A DNA stretch of 23,127 nucleotides, from assembly GCA_046715235.1 (NCBI GenBank), contig JBKJZO010000191.1, positions 1 through 23,127 on the forward strand. The letters run 5' to 3'. Shown here piece after piece: positions 8,162 through 15,319 of the stretch. The stretch is from JBKJZO01 sp046715235 (GTDB lineage Bacteria; Actinomycetota; Actinomycetes; BP-191). Made by a program: the position numbers and the translations under genes. Every line of letters starts with the position of its first letter. The first letter of the stretch is position 1. The notes beneath the pieces were generated by a model. It searched no databases. It was not told where the DNA came from and saw only the letters and a list, made by a program, of their open reading frames with translations.

Positions 8162-8230
8162 CGGGTTCCTTTCGCAGGTTGCCCGCCCACTACCCTGTGC
8201 GGGACACATTCACCGCGCAAGGGACCACTC

Positions 8231-9286
8231 GTGAAACAGGTTGGCATCGTCGGCGCGCCCTACAGCGGGAAGACGACGTTCTTCAACGCGCTGACCCACG
8301 CCGGCGCCGGAGCCGGCGGCGGCGGCAAGGCCAACGTCGCGATCGTGCCCGTGCCGGACGAGCGGATCGACGAACTGACCCGCCTGCACGCCTCCCGCAA
8401 GTCGGTCTACGCGCAGCTGAAGTTCATCGACGTCGCGGGCCTGGCCAAGGGATCGGGCGCCGGCGGCGGCATGTCGGGCGAGATCCTCGGCGCGCTGCGT
8501 GAGACCGATGCGCTCGCGATCGTGCTGAGGGCGTACGGCGACGACGCCGATCCTGCGGGCGACCTCGCCGACCTGATGCTCGAGCTCTCGCTCGCCGACC
8601 TGACGACGATCAGCGGTGCCTCCGACCGGCTGACGAAGAAGGCGCGGGTCGGTGACAAGACCGCAGCGGCCGAGGTCGAGCTGCTGAAGCGGGCGACCGC
8701 CGTGCTCGAAGAGGGCCGCACGTTGCGATCGGCGTCGTGGGAGCCCGAGGAGCTCACGGTGTTCCGCAACTTCGCGCCGCTGACCCTCAAGCCCGTCGTC
8801 GTCGTACTCAATGTCGACGATGAAGGCGCGACCGTCGAGGCGGCGAAGACCGCGTCGGAGCTGGCCCAGACCGTGCAGCCGGACGCCGAAGGCATGGCCG
8901 TGCCGGCGCGGCTGGAGGCCGAGGTCGGCGGCATGGACCCGGACGAGGCCGCCGAACTGCTCAAGGAGTTCGGGGTCGAGACCGGCGCGTTGCCGCAGGT
9001 GGTCGGGTCGGCGTACCGGATGCTGGGGTTGCTGACGTTCCTGACTGCGGGCGAGGACGAGTCGAGGGCGTGGGAGGTGCGCTCCGGCGCCACCGCCCCT
9101 GAGGCCGCCGGCGCGATCCACTCGGACTTGCAGCGCGGTTTCATCCGCGCGGAAGTGGTCGGCTACGACGCCCTCGTGGCAGCGGGCTCGTGGGACAAGG
9201 CGAAAGCGGCCGGCAAGCTGCGTGTCGAGGGCAAGGAGTACGTCGTGCAGGAGGGCGACGTGATGAACATCAGGTTTGCCGTCTAA
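8231..9286 (+). CDS. YchF-like P-loop NTPase with C-terminal TGS/DUF933 domain (divergent paralogue)
   Basis: The 351-residue protein belongs to the YchF/Obg branch of TRAFAC NTPases, which bind ribosomes; YchF prefers ATP. The P-loop is at residues 8-16 (GAPYSGKTT), G3 is D67-G70 (FIDVAGLAKGSG), and the region equivalent to NKxD reads VVVLNVDDE (about 191-198). The C-terminal TGS-like domain (about 268-351) is strongly YchF: TFLTAGEDESRAWEVRSG, AAGAIHSDLQRGFIRAEV, KEYVVQEGDVMNIRF. The N-terminal half is much less typical, because canonical YchF has GLPNVGKST and a conserved FTTIDPN switch. I therefore call it YchF-like, not ychF. The GTG at 8231 is supported by AGGGA seven bases upstream. 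Its TAA overlaps the stop of the converging DUF1697 gene. Confidence 0.88.
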   Translation: MKQVGIVGAPYSGKTTFFNALTHAGAGAGGGGKANVAIVPVPDERIDELTRLHASRKSVYAQLKFIDVAGLAKGSGAGGGMSGEILGALRETDALAIVLRAYGDDADPAGDLADLMLELSLADLTTISGASDRLTKKARVGDKTAAAEVELLKRATAVLEEGRTLRSASWEPEELTVFRNFAPLTLKPVVVVLNVDDEGATVEAAKTASELAQTVQPDAEGMAVPARLEAEVGGMDPDEAAELLKEFGVETGALPQVVGSAYRMLGLLTFLTAGEDESRAWEVRSGATAPEAAGAIHSDLQRGFIRAEVVGYDALVAAGSWDKAKAAGKLRVEGKEYVVQEGDVMNIRFAV

Positions 9287-9825
9287 CCACAGAGCGCGGC
9301 GAGCTTGGTGACGGTGTTCCAGTTGCGCACCGTCACGGCGACGCCCAGCCGCTTGTCGCTGAACTCCCCCATCGCCCGGCTCTCGAGCAGGCCCCTCGCG
9401 CACCAGACGTAGGCCTCGCGGCCGATCACGGCGAACTTCTCGGGGAGGAACTCGCCCGGGTCGAGGTGCTTCCACGTCGCCGCGGCCGGCTTCGCGGACA
9501 GGAACGCGACGAAGTACTTCGAGCCCTCGGCCGTGCCTTCGGGGATCGGGTTGGCGGCCACGACCTTTGCGAGCTCGGACGCAGTCCGCACGAGCACCGT
9601 GACGTCGAGGCCCAGCCGATCACTGATCGCCTTCTCGATCGCGCGCTCGACCGCAGCCGGCTTCGCCGACGTCGTGAACACAGCATTGCCGCTCTGCAGC
9701 AACGTCCTGACGTCGCCGTAACCGAGGTCGGCGAGCAGCTCGCGCAGGTCTGCCATCGCGATCCGCTTGTTCTTGCCGACGTTGATGCCGCGGAGCAGCG
9801 CGACTGTGGTCGTCGCCCGGCTCAC
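9283..9825 (-). CDS. DUF1697 family protein
   Basis: The 180-residue product carries the DUF1697 hallmarks: TVALLRGINVGKNKRIAMAD near the N-terminus, LLADLGYGDVRTLLQSGNAV, and FLSAKP and VWCARG further on. The family is cytosolic and has no firmly assigned function that I know. It starts at GTG 9825-9823, which overlaps the sbcC stop as GTGA, making it the third gene of the sbcDC operon. Longer open frames upstream run inside sbcC and are rejected. The coupling with a DNA-end-processing complex is worth noting but does not prove a shared role. The stop overlaps the YchF-like gene stop (9283-9286). Confidence 0.9.
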   Translation of the reverse strand: MSRATTTVALLRGINVGKNKRIAMADLRELLADLGYGDVRTLLQSGNAVFTTSAKPAAVERAIEKAISDRLGLDVTVLVRTASELAKVVAANPIPEGTAEGSKYFVAFLSAKPAAATWKHLDPGEFLPEKFAVIGREAYVWCARGLLESRAMGEFSDKRLGVAVTVRNWNTVTKLAALCG

Positions 9826-12785
9826 ACGCCGGCCATCAACTGCGCTGCCATGTCGATGTGTGAGCCGCTGGAACCTTTGCGTACGACGAGCTGCGTCGGG
9901 ATCCGCTGGCGCATCTCGGCAACATGACTGACGAGGCCGACCAGCCGCCCGCCGTCGCGCAGCCCGTCGAGCACGTCCATCACCTCGTCGAGCGTCTTTT
10001 CGTCGAGTGAGCCGAAGCCTTCGTCGACGAGGAGGCACTCGATCTGGGCGCCGCCTGACTCCTCGCGCACGATGTCGGCCAACCCCAGGGCGAGCGCGAG
10101 TGACGCCATGAACGTCTCGCCGCCGGACAGGGTGCTCGCCTCGCGCGGTCGGCCGGTCCAGCTGTCGCAGATCTTCAGCCCCAGGCCCGACTTGCGCCGT
10201 GCATCGCTGACCTCGTCGGAGTGGGCCAGCGTGTAGCGGCCACCGGTCATTGCGGCGAGCCTGATGCTGGCCGCGGCCGCCACCTGCTCGAGCCGGGCCG
10301 CGAGTACGAACGCCGACAGGCGCATGCGCAACCGGTTGGCGCCGCCGCCCGCGGTGAGATCGGCGATGCCCGCAACCTGGTCGTACGCCGCCCGCGCCGG
10401 CTCGAGCTCGTCGACCAGCGACGCGAACTGTGCGTGCAACTCGGTGAGGCGCGCGGCTCGGCGGCTCAGGTCGTCGGCAAGCGACAGCGCGGCTTGGGCC
10501 GCGACCACTGCGTCGGCCAGCCCCTGCTCCGCGCCCTCGACGTCAGCCGGCGAATCGATGTCGACGTCGAGCGATGGGTCGGCGAGCTGCGCGTCGATCA
10601 CTGCGCGGTCGTGGTCGTAGGCGGTGCACCACTGCTCCAGCGCCGTGCACGAGTCGTCGTCGCGAGCCGCGGAGAGCGCGTCGGCAGGATCGGTGAACCC
10701 AGCTGCTACGGCGGCGCGCTGCGCTTCGGTCGCCGCGGCAGCAGCGTGCCGTTCGGCGGTGACGCGCTCGGCGGCGCTGTGGCTCGCTGCCGTGAGTAAT
10801 ACGCGCTGCGTCTCGACATCGCGCATCCGCGCGACGAGGGTGGGCGCGCCCACCAGCGCGGCGTCGAGAACTGGCCGCCGCGAGGCGACGAACTCATGGA
10901 GCACGCGAAGTCGAGCGGCGTCGTGGTCGATCGCGCGCTGCGAGGTCGCGAGTACGTCGTTCAGTCGGGCTCTTTCGCCTTCTTCGTCGCCATGCTGCGC
11001 GTGCGCGCTCGCACCCTGGTCGACGGTCGCGCAGAGATCGTTGACGTGCGCCCTCGCGTTAGCGAGCTCGTTGTCGAGGACGTGCACGACGACGTCCGTG
11101 CCCCCGGCCGCAGCCACCACCTGCTGGTAGGTCGCCTCGGTCTGCGCCATGTGCGCCCGGCCGGCCTCCGCCGCGTCGAGAGCAGCGGCGCACCGCTGCT
11201 CGGCCGCCTGCTCGTCGGCGTACACGACCGGTTGGATCATCGCGGCGAGCGCGGGGTGCTCGGGCGAGCCGCAGACCATGCATGCCTCGCCATCGGCAAG
11301 GCGACCCGCTAGCTCGCCAGCCATGCCGTCGAGACGGCGTTGAAGTAACGCGAGCTGGTCGCTGCGGGCGGCGTTTACTTCGTGTTCCAAGGCAACCTGC
11401 CGCTCACGCGCCAGCATGCGCGCCTCACGCACCCGTGGAAGCGCGTCGGCCGCGGCGTGCCGGGCCTCGAGATCGCGCACCAGCTTCGCGGCACCCGGGA
11501 GCGCTGCCATCGCCACGTCGTGCGCGCGCACTCGCTCGTCTAGCTCGGCGAGTTGCACCGCGCGCTCGTCGATGGCGGCCTTGGTGCGAGCAAGCCGGTC
11601 GCGCTCGAGCTCGAGTCGTGGCGCCAGCTCGGCGAGCTCGGCATCGGCTGCCGCGAGCTCGGCCGCGACCGGTTCGAGTGCGCGAAGGTGGGCCATTTCG
11701 TCACCAAGAGACGTCGCTCCCGCAACGAATACGTCGGGCAGCGCGTCGAGCAACGTCAGGTCGCCGGTTGCCACGATGGCCTCGCGTTCGGCGTCGCGCC
11801 TCAGCTCGGCCTCGGCCCGCGCCGCGCGTGCCCGCTGTATGCCGGGCACCACCGGTGCGGCTCGACGGGCAGCGGCGAGCGTGTCGGCCTTTGCGGAGCG
11901 CTCTGCTGCCTGCTGGTCGAGCCGTGCCAGCCGGGCCACGGCGTCGCGACGGCGTTGCTGCGCCTGCGCCAGCACGAGTGCGGCGTCGAGACGGACGCGG
12001 GCGAGTTGCTCGACCTTCGCCGCGTCGAGACGGGCGGCCTTGGCCGCCGCCTTGTCGGCGCGCATCTGCTTGACCGTTTGCGCGATCCAGTCGAGCCCGG
12101 CACCCTCGGGCGGCTGGTCAAGACCGACCTCCGCCGCGCACAGGTGCAGCTGCCGGTCGCAGCGGGTCTCGATCAGGTCGACGACGCGGGCGGCAGTCGC
12201 CTTGCGATCGGCGAGGGCCGCCTCGATGCCGCGGTAGCGCTCTGCGGCGAAGAGCCGCTCGAGCAGTGCCTGGCGTTCCTTTGCGTCGGCTCGCAGGAAT
12301 CGCGCGAAGTCGCCCTGCGGCAACAGCACGACCTGGCAGAACTCGTCAGCCGACATGCCGAGCAGATCGTGGACGAGCTGACCAGTTTCGTCGGGACGAT
12401 TGCTGAGAAATTCACGCTCGTCGCCGATGCCGCGGAAGAGCACGACGTTGGGTGGCTTCTCCCGCGTGCCGCCCCCGCGCTTCTTGGCGACCTCCTGCCG
12501 AGGCTGTCGCACGATGCTGTATGGCGCGCCACCGACCGCGAACTCGAATGAGACGGTGGTTTCGACGCCCGGGCGAGCGTGGTCGCTGCGCACCTCGCGG
12601 CGCGCGCGGCTGCCGGGCACGACGCCGTAGAGCGCGAAGCAGATGGCGTCGAGGATGCTCGTCTTGCCCGCGCCGGTCTCGCCGTGCAGCAGGAACAACC
12701 CGCTCGCGGCGAGCTCGCCGAAGTCGACGATCTCAGTGCCCGCGAACGGGCCGAACGCCGTGACCTCGAGCCGCAGCGGGCGCAT
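9822..12785 (-). CDS. sbcC: SbcC/Rad50-type ATPase subunit of the SbcCD nuclease
   Basis: SbcC is the long coiled-coil ABC-type ATPase that, with SbcD, cuts hairpins and processes DNA ends. The product is about 987 residues. Walker A HGETGAGKTS lies at about residues 34-43, and the Q-loop is at VVLLPQGDFARFL (about 152-164). Two Ala/Arg/Glu-rich coiled-coil arms surround a zinc hook CMVC (about 502-505). The C-terminal head has the signature LSGGETFMASLALALGLADI, Walker B LLVDEGFGSLD and the D-loop/H-loop VGLVSHVAEM. ATG 12785-12783 overlaps the sbcD stop by one base (TGATG); an adjacent GTG at 12788 would give a 4-bp overlap, so the start is uncertain by one codon. The DUF1697 gene follows with a GTGA overlap. 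Confidence 0.96.
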   Translation of the reverse strand: MRPLRLEVTAFGPFAGTEIVDFGELAASGLFLLHGETGAGKTSILDAICFALYGVVPGSRARREVRSDHARPGVETTVSFEFAVGGAPYSIVRQPRQEVAKKRGGGTREKPPNVVLFRGIGDEREFLSNRPDETGQLVHDLLGMSADEFCQVVLLPQGDFARFLRADAKERQALLERLFAAERYRGIEAALADRKATAARVVDLIETRCDRQLHLCAAEVGLDQPPEGAGLDWIAQTVKQMRADKAAAKAARLDAAKVEQLARVRLDAALVLAQAQQRRRDAVARLARLDQQAAERSAKADTLAAARRAAPVVPGIQRARAARAEAELRRDAEREAIVATGDLTLLDALPDVFVAGATSLGDEMAHLRALEPVAAELAAADAELAELAPRLELERDRLARTKAAIDERAVQLAELDERVRAHDVAMAALPGAAKLVRDLEARHAAADALPRVREARMLARERQVALEHEVNAARSDQLALLQRRLDGMAGELAGRLADGEACMVCGSPEHPALAAMIQPVVYADEQAAEQRCAAALDAAEAGRAHMAQTEATYQQVVAAAGGTDVVVHVLDNELANARAHVNDLCATVDQGASAHAQHGDEEGERARLNDVLATSQRAIDHDAARLRVLHEFVASRRPVLDAALVGAPTLVARMRDVETQRVLLTAASHSAAERVTAERHAAAAATEAQRAAVAAGFTDPADALSAARDDDSCTALEQWCTAYDHDRAVIDAQLADPSLDVDIDSPADVEGAEQGLADAVVAAQAALSLADDLSRRAARLTELHAQFASLVDELEPARAAYDQVAGIADLTAGGGANRLRMRLSAFVLAARLEQVAAAASIRLAAMTGGRYTLAHSDEVSDARRKSGLGLKICDSWTGRPREASTLSGGETFMASLALALGLADIVREESGGAQIECLLVDEGFGSLDEKTLDEVMDVLDGLRDGGRLVGLVSHVAEMRQRIPTQLVVRKGSSGSHIDMAAQLMAGV

Positions 12786-14002
12786 CACGCGGTCGCAAGC
12801 AGAGTGTCGTCGGGATCGACTGTGTCGACGACACCGACCGCGTCGGCGAGGAGCTCCTCGCCACTGCGGCGCTGCTGCTCGACTGCCACGCTGATGACGT
12901 CGAGCTCGGTTGCGTCAGGGGGCGTGCCGCGGACGTGACCGACGAACTCGGCGACGATGTCCGCGGGCTGGCGACCGGCGACCCGCTCGCCGTAGGAGCG
13001 GTCGGCGTCGTCAGCCGGGGTGGCCGGCCGCCACTCGAGATGCACAGCGTGCGGGAACCGTCGCTGCAGCCTGCTCATTGCGTCGTCGACCCGGCCGGCG
13101 TCGGTCAATGTCACCGACACGAAATGGTCCGTGTAGCTGTCGTGCTCAGCGGCCGACATCAGCTCGTCGAGAGTGCCGGTAATCGCGGCGAGCGGCCGGG
13201 CGACGGGCGCGGGCACGAACTCGACCTGCCGGCGTCCCGAGGCATCGATGTCGAATAGCCAGCCGCCCTTGGTGTGGTGCCGCTCCGAGAACGAGTAGGC
13301 GATCGGCGAGCCGCTGTAGCGCACGGAATCGGACAGCTGCTGGCGGCCGTGCAGGTGGCCGAGCGCGACGTAGTCGAAACCGTCGAACAGCGACAACGGG
13401 ACGTCGCAGACTCCGCCGACGCTGATGTCGCGCTCGCTCTCGCTTGCCTCGCCGCCATGGACGAATGCGTGGACCAGGACCATCGACCGGCGGGCCTGCC
13501 GTTGCTCGAGATCGGCGCGGCACATGCCGACCATCGCCCGCAGCACCGCCTCGTGCCCGCGGCCCGTGCCGGCATCAAGCAGTGGGCGTACGGCGTCGGG
13601 CTCGAGATAGGGGACCGCGTAGACCGCGAGCTCTCCCCCATCGGCGAACGGCAGCACGATCGGCTCGGCCGCGCGGCGCACATCGGATCGGACGTGTACG
13701 CCGGCGCGGCTCATCAGCCGCGAGCCGAAGCCCAGCCGCCGGGCCGAGTCGTGGTTGCCACTGATGACGACCACCTGCGCGCCGGTGTCGGCGAGACGGG
13801 CGAGCGCCTCGTCGCACAGCGAGACAGCGTCGACACCGGGCAGCGCACGGTCGTAGATGTCACCGGAGACAGCCACCAGCCCGACGCTCTCGGCACGGAC
13901 GAGATCGACGAGATGGTCGACGTACGCCGACTGTGCACCGATGAGGTCGACGCCGTGGAACGTGCGGCCCAGGTGCCAGTCGGAGGTATGTAACACGCGC
14001 AT
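12785..14002 (-). CDS. sbcD: SbcD/Mre11-type nuclease subunit of SbcCD
   Basis: The 405-residue metallophosphoesterase is the nuclease partner of SbcC. Motif I MRVLHTSDWHLG (D8, H10), motif II VSGDIYDRA (D48), motif III ISGNHDSARRLG (N83, H84) and the later VHAFVHGG and VALGHLHGRQ blocks supply the two-metal active site. The C-terminal capping region continues to about 400. The ATG at 14002-14000 is chosen because motif I starts immediately; the frame is open further upstream to 14398 but that would overlap the divergent DM13 gene. It is the first gene of a coupled sbcD-sbcC-DUF1697 operon. No LexA-like operator is evident in the 118-bp spacer upstream. Confidence 0.96.
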   Translation of the reverse strand: MRVLHTSDWHLGRTFHGVDLIGAQSAYVDHLVDLVRAESVGLVAVSGDIYDRALPGVDAVSLCDEALARLADTGAQVVVISGNHDSARRLGFGSRLMSRAGVHVRSDVRRAAEPIVLPFADGGELAVYAVPYLEPDAVRPLLDAGTGRGHEAVLRAMVGMCRADLEQRQARRSMVLVHAFVHGGEASESERDISVGGVCDVPLSLFDGFDYVALGHLHGRQQLSDSVRYSGSPIAYSFSERHHTKGGWLFDIDASGRRQVEFVPAPVARPLAAITGTLDELMSAAEHDSYTDHFVSVTLTDAGRVDDAMSRLQRRFPHAVHLEWRPATPADDADRSYGERVAGRQPADIVAEFVGHVRGTPPDATELDVISVAVEQQRRSGEELLADAVGVVDTVDPDDTLLATA

Positions 14003-14120
14003 GCTTCGAAGGTAGGCAGCCGGGCTGACAATTCCGCGCAGGCTCGCGGAGCCCTGTGCAGGAACGCCAAACACAGGCGAGGCGTTGACCGTGGAGATGC
14101 GCAGGAAGGCGGCCAGCCAC

Positions 14121-14618
14121 ATGGACGTGACGACGGGCAAGGGCGCGAAGATCTGGCGACGATGGCTCTTGGTTGCCGCCGCGTGTGTGGTCGTGGTGGC
14201 GGCCTTCGTCCTGTACTGGTTCCAGCCGCAGAAGCTGTTCATCGACGATCGCGTCAATGAGGCCGTCCCCGCGCAGCCTCTCGAACTCGCTCGCGGCGAG
14301 TTCGAGTCACTCGAGCACAAGACGAACGGCGTCACCCGCGTTCTCAAACTCGACGACGGGTCGCGGGTCGTGCGCCTCGAAGGCTTCGACACGTCCAACG
14401 GGCCTGACCTCTATCTCTACCTGTCGACCAACCCGGCCAGCGGCGAGGAGCAGGCGTTCGACGACGACTACGTCAGTCTCGGGCGCCTCAAGGGAAACAG
14501 TGGTGACCAGAACTACTCCCTGCCGGCCGACGCCGACCTCGAGCGCTTCGAGTCGGTCGTCGTCTGGTGCGACCGGTTCAATGCGGCTTTCGGCGCCGCC
14601 GACCTCACCGCCACCTGA
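14121..14618 (+). CDS. Membrane-anchored DM13-domain protein
   Basis: With the ATG at 14121 the product is 165 residues: a short basic cytoplasmic start, one transmembrane helix (about 16-34, LLVAAACVVVVAAFVLYWF) and an outer DM13 domain (about 55-160). Visible DM13 hallmarks are GEFESLEHKTNGVTRVL, GFDTSNGPDLYLYLS, the LGRLKGNSGDQNY block and the VWCDRF motif with its single conserved Cys. DM13 is proposed to act in redox or electron-transfer reactions at the cell surface; that is family knowledge and not shown here. Upstream in-frame starts exist (TTG 14085, GTG 14091, ATG 14097). I prefer 14121 because of the AGGAAGGCGG about ten bases upstream. It is divergent from sbcD. Confidence 0.87.
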   Translation: MDVTTGKGAKIWRRWLLVAAACVVVVAAFVLYWFQPQKLFIDDRVNEAVPAQPLELARGEFESLEHKTNGVTRVLKLDDGSRVVRLEGFDTSNGPDLYLYLSTNPASGEEQAFDDDYVSLGRLKGNSGDQNYSLPADADLERFESVVVWCDRFNAAFGAADLTAT

Positions 14619-14678
14619 GTTTCCCGTCGATTCCATGCGTGGTGGTTTGGCCTCGTTGGTGATCGCGGTTAGCGTCGG

Positions 14679-15161
14679 GTGAAGACCTCTAGCACAGGGA
14701 GCCCGTCCTTGGACGCGTCGATGCCCGACCAGGAGCACCACGCGATACACGGCGTACACATGGTCGACAGGCGCGGCATCACGGCAACCGGCGCCGTCGC
14801 GGTCGCCATCAGCGCGGGCCTTGTTGGCGGCGCGATCGACGTGGCAACGGGTCGCGGTCTGCGCACTGTCTTTGCCGTGTTCTTCATCCTGGGCTGCGCC
14901 ACGGCGGCCGCACTCGTGCATCGCGAGGACCTGCTGGCCGCTGTAGTCATCCCACCGCTGGCGTACGTCGCGCTGGCGCTGATGGCGGGTGGCCTCGGCG
15001 CGACGGGGGTGACTGGCTCGTTCGTGAAGAGGCAGCTCGACCAACTCGTCGACGCGCTGATCATCAGCTACCCGGCGCTGTTCTTCGCGACCGTGGCCGC
15101 AGTGCTCATCGCGCTGGCGCGGTGGCTCAGTGCCCCCGGACGGCGACCTGGCCGGGTCTAG
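14679..15161 (+). CDS. DUF6542-type four-helix membrane protein
   Basis: The product (up to 160 residues) has four predicted transmembrane helices: about 36-56, 61-81, 84-106 and 127-150. It ends in a basic tail GRRPGRV. The order ATGAVAVAISAGLVGGAIDV, LRTVFAVFFILGCATAAAL, VIPPLAYVALAL matches the actinobacterial DUF6542 family, whose gene commonly lies next to ispH (as I recall, Rv1110/Rv1111c in Mycobacterium tuberculosis). Function is unknown. The start is uncertain: GTG 14679 gives the longest form, ATG 14721 and ATG 14760 are alternatives, and none has a strong ribosome binding site. A short GTGCC/GGCAC hairpin overlaps its end (15161-15175). Here ispH is separated from it by the inserted IetAS genes. 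Confidence 0.82.
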   Translation: MKTSSTGSPSLDASMPDQEHHAIHGVHMVDRRGITATGAVAVAISAGLVGGAIDVATGRGLRTVFAVFFILGCATAAALVHREDLLAAVVIPPLAYVALALMAGGLGATGVTGSFVKRQLDQLVDALIISYPALFFATVAAVLIALARWLSAPGRRPGRV

Positions 15162-15258
15162 TGCCGGTCAGGCACCCCCGTCAGGCGGTTGTAGACGGTC
15201 TCGGTCACGTGCCGACCCTCTGGTCGCCACCGCGTTCGCGGACTGTTAGACGTCAAGT

Positions 15259-15292
15259 GGACTACTTTTTGCGGCATCGCTAAAAACTGTCC
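15259..15292. promoter_or_regulatory. 34-bp imperfect dyad ahead of ietA (candidate operator)
   Basis: GGACTACTTTTTGCG (15259-15273), a GCAT spacer, and CGCTAAAAACTGTCC (15278-15292) form an inverted repeat with 11 of 15 positions matching. It covers the -35 region of the proposed ietA promoter and sits 24 bases upstream of the GTG. AT-rich arms in a GC-rich setting make a protein-binding site plausible. The helix-turn-helix at the C-terminus of the ATPase is a possible binder, by inference. Confidence 0.45.
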
Positions 15293-15301
15293 GGCGTTGC
15301 T

Positions 15302-15319
15302 GCTAGGTTTTCGAGCGTG
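15302..15319 (+). promoter_or_regulatory. Likely extended -10 promoter giving a leaderless ietA transcript
   Basis: TGCTAGGTT (15301-15309) fits an extended -10 (TGN plus TANNNT). Seven bases after it lies the GTG start codon (15317). No Shine-Dalgarno sequence precedes the GTG, and a -10 box six to eight bases before the start codon is the usual layout of leaderless actinobacterial mRNAs. No good -35 box is seen. Confidence 0.45.

Noticed and set aside
8162..8230. Divergent promoters between the VOC gene and the YchF-like gene
   Set aside because: TACCCT and TTGCCC hexamers are present but only about 7 bp apart, so they do not form a plausible -35/-10 pair.
14003..14398. Upstream extension of sbcD and the SbcD frame to 14398
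   Set aside because: Motif I of the nuclease starts at ATG 14002, and the extension runs antisense through the well-supported DM13 gene.
15161..15175. GTGCC-GGTCA-GGCAC hairpin at the end of the DUF6542 gene as a terminator, and the repeated GTCAGGC as an insertion-site duplication
   Set aside because: The stem is only 5 bp with no T-tract, and the GTCAGGC copies are close together on one side of the IetAS cassette, with no matching copy at the other end.
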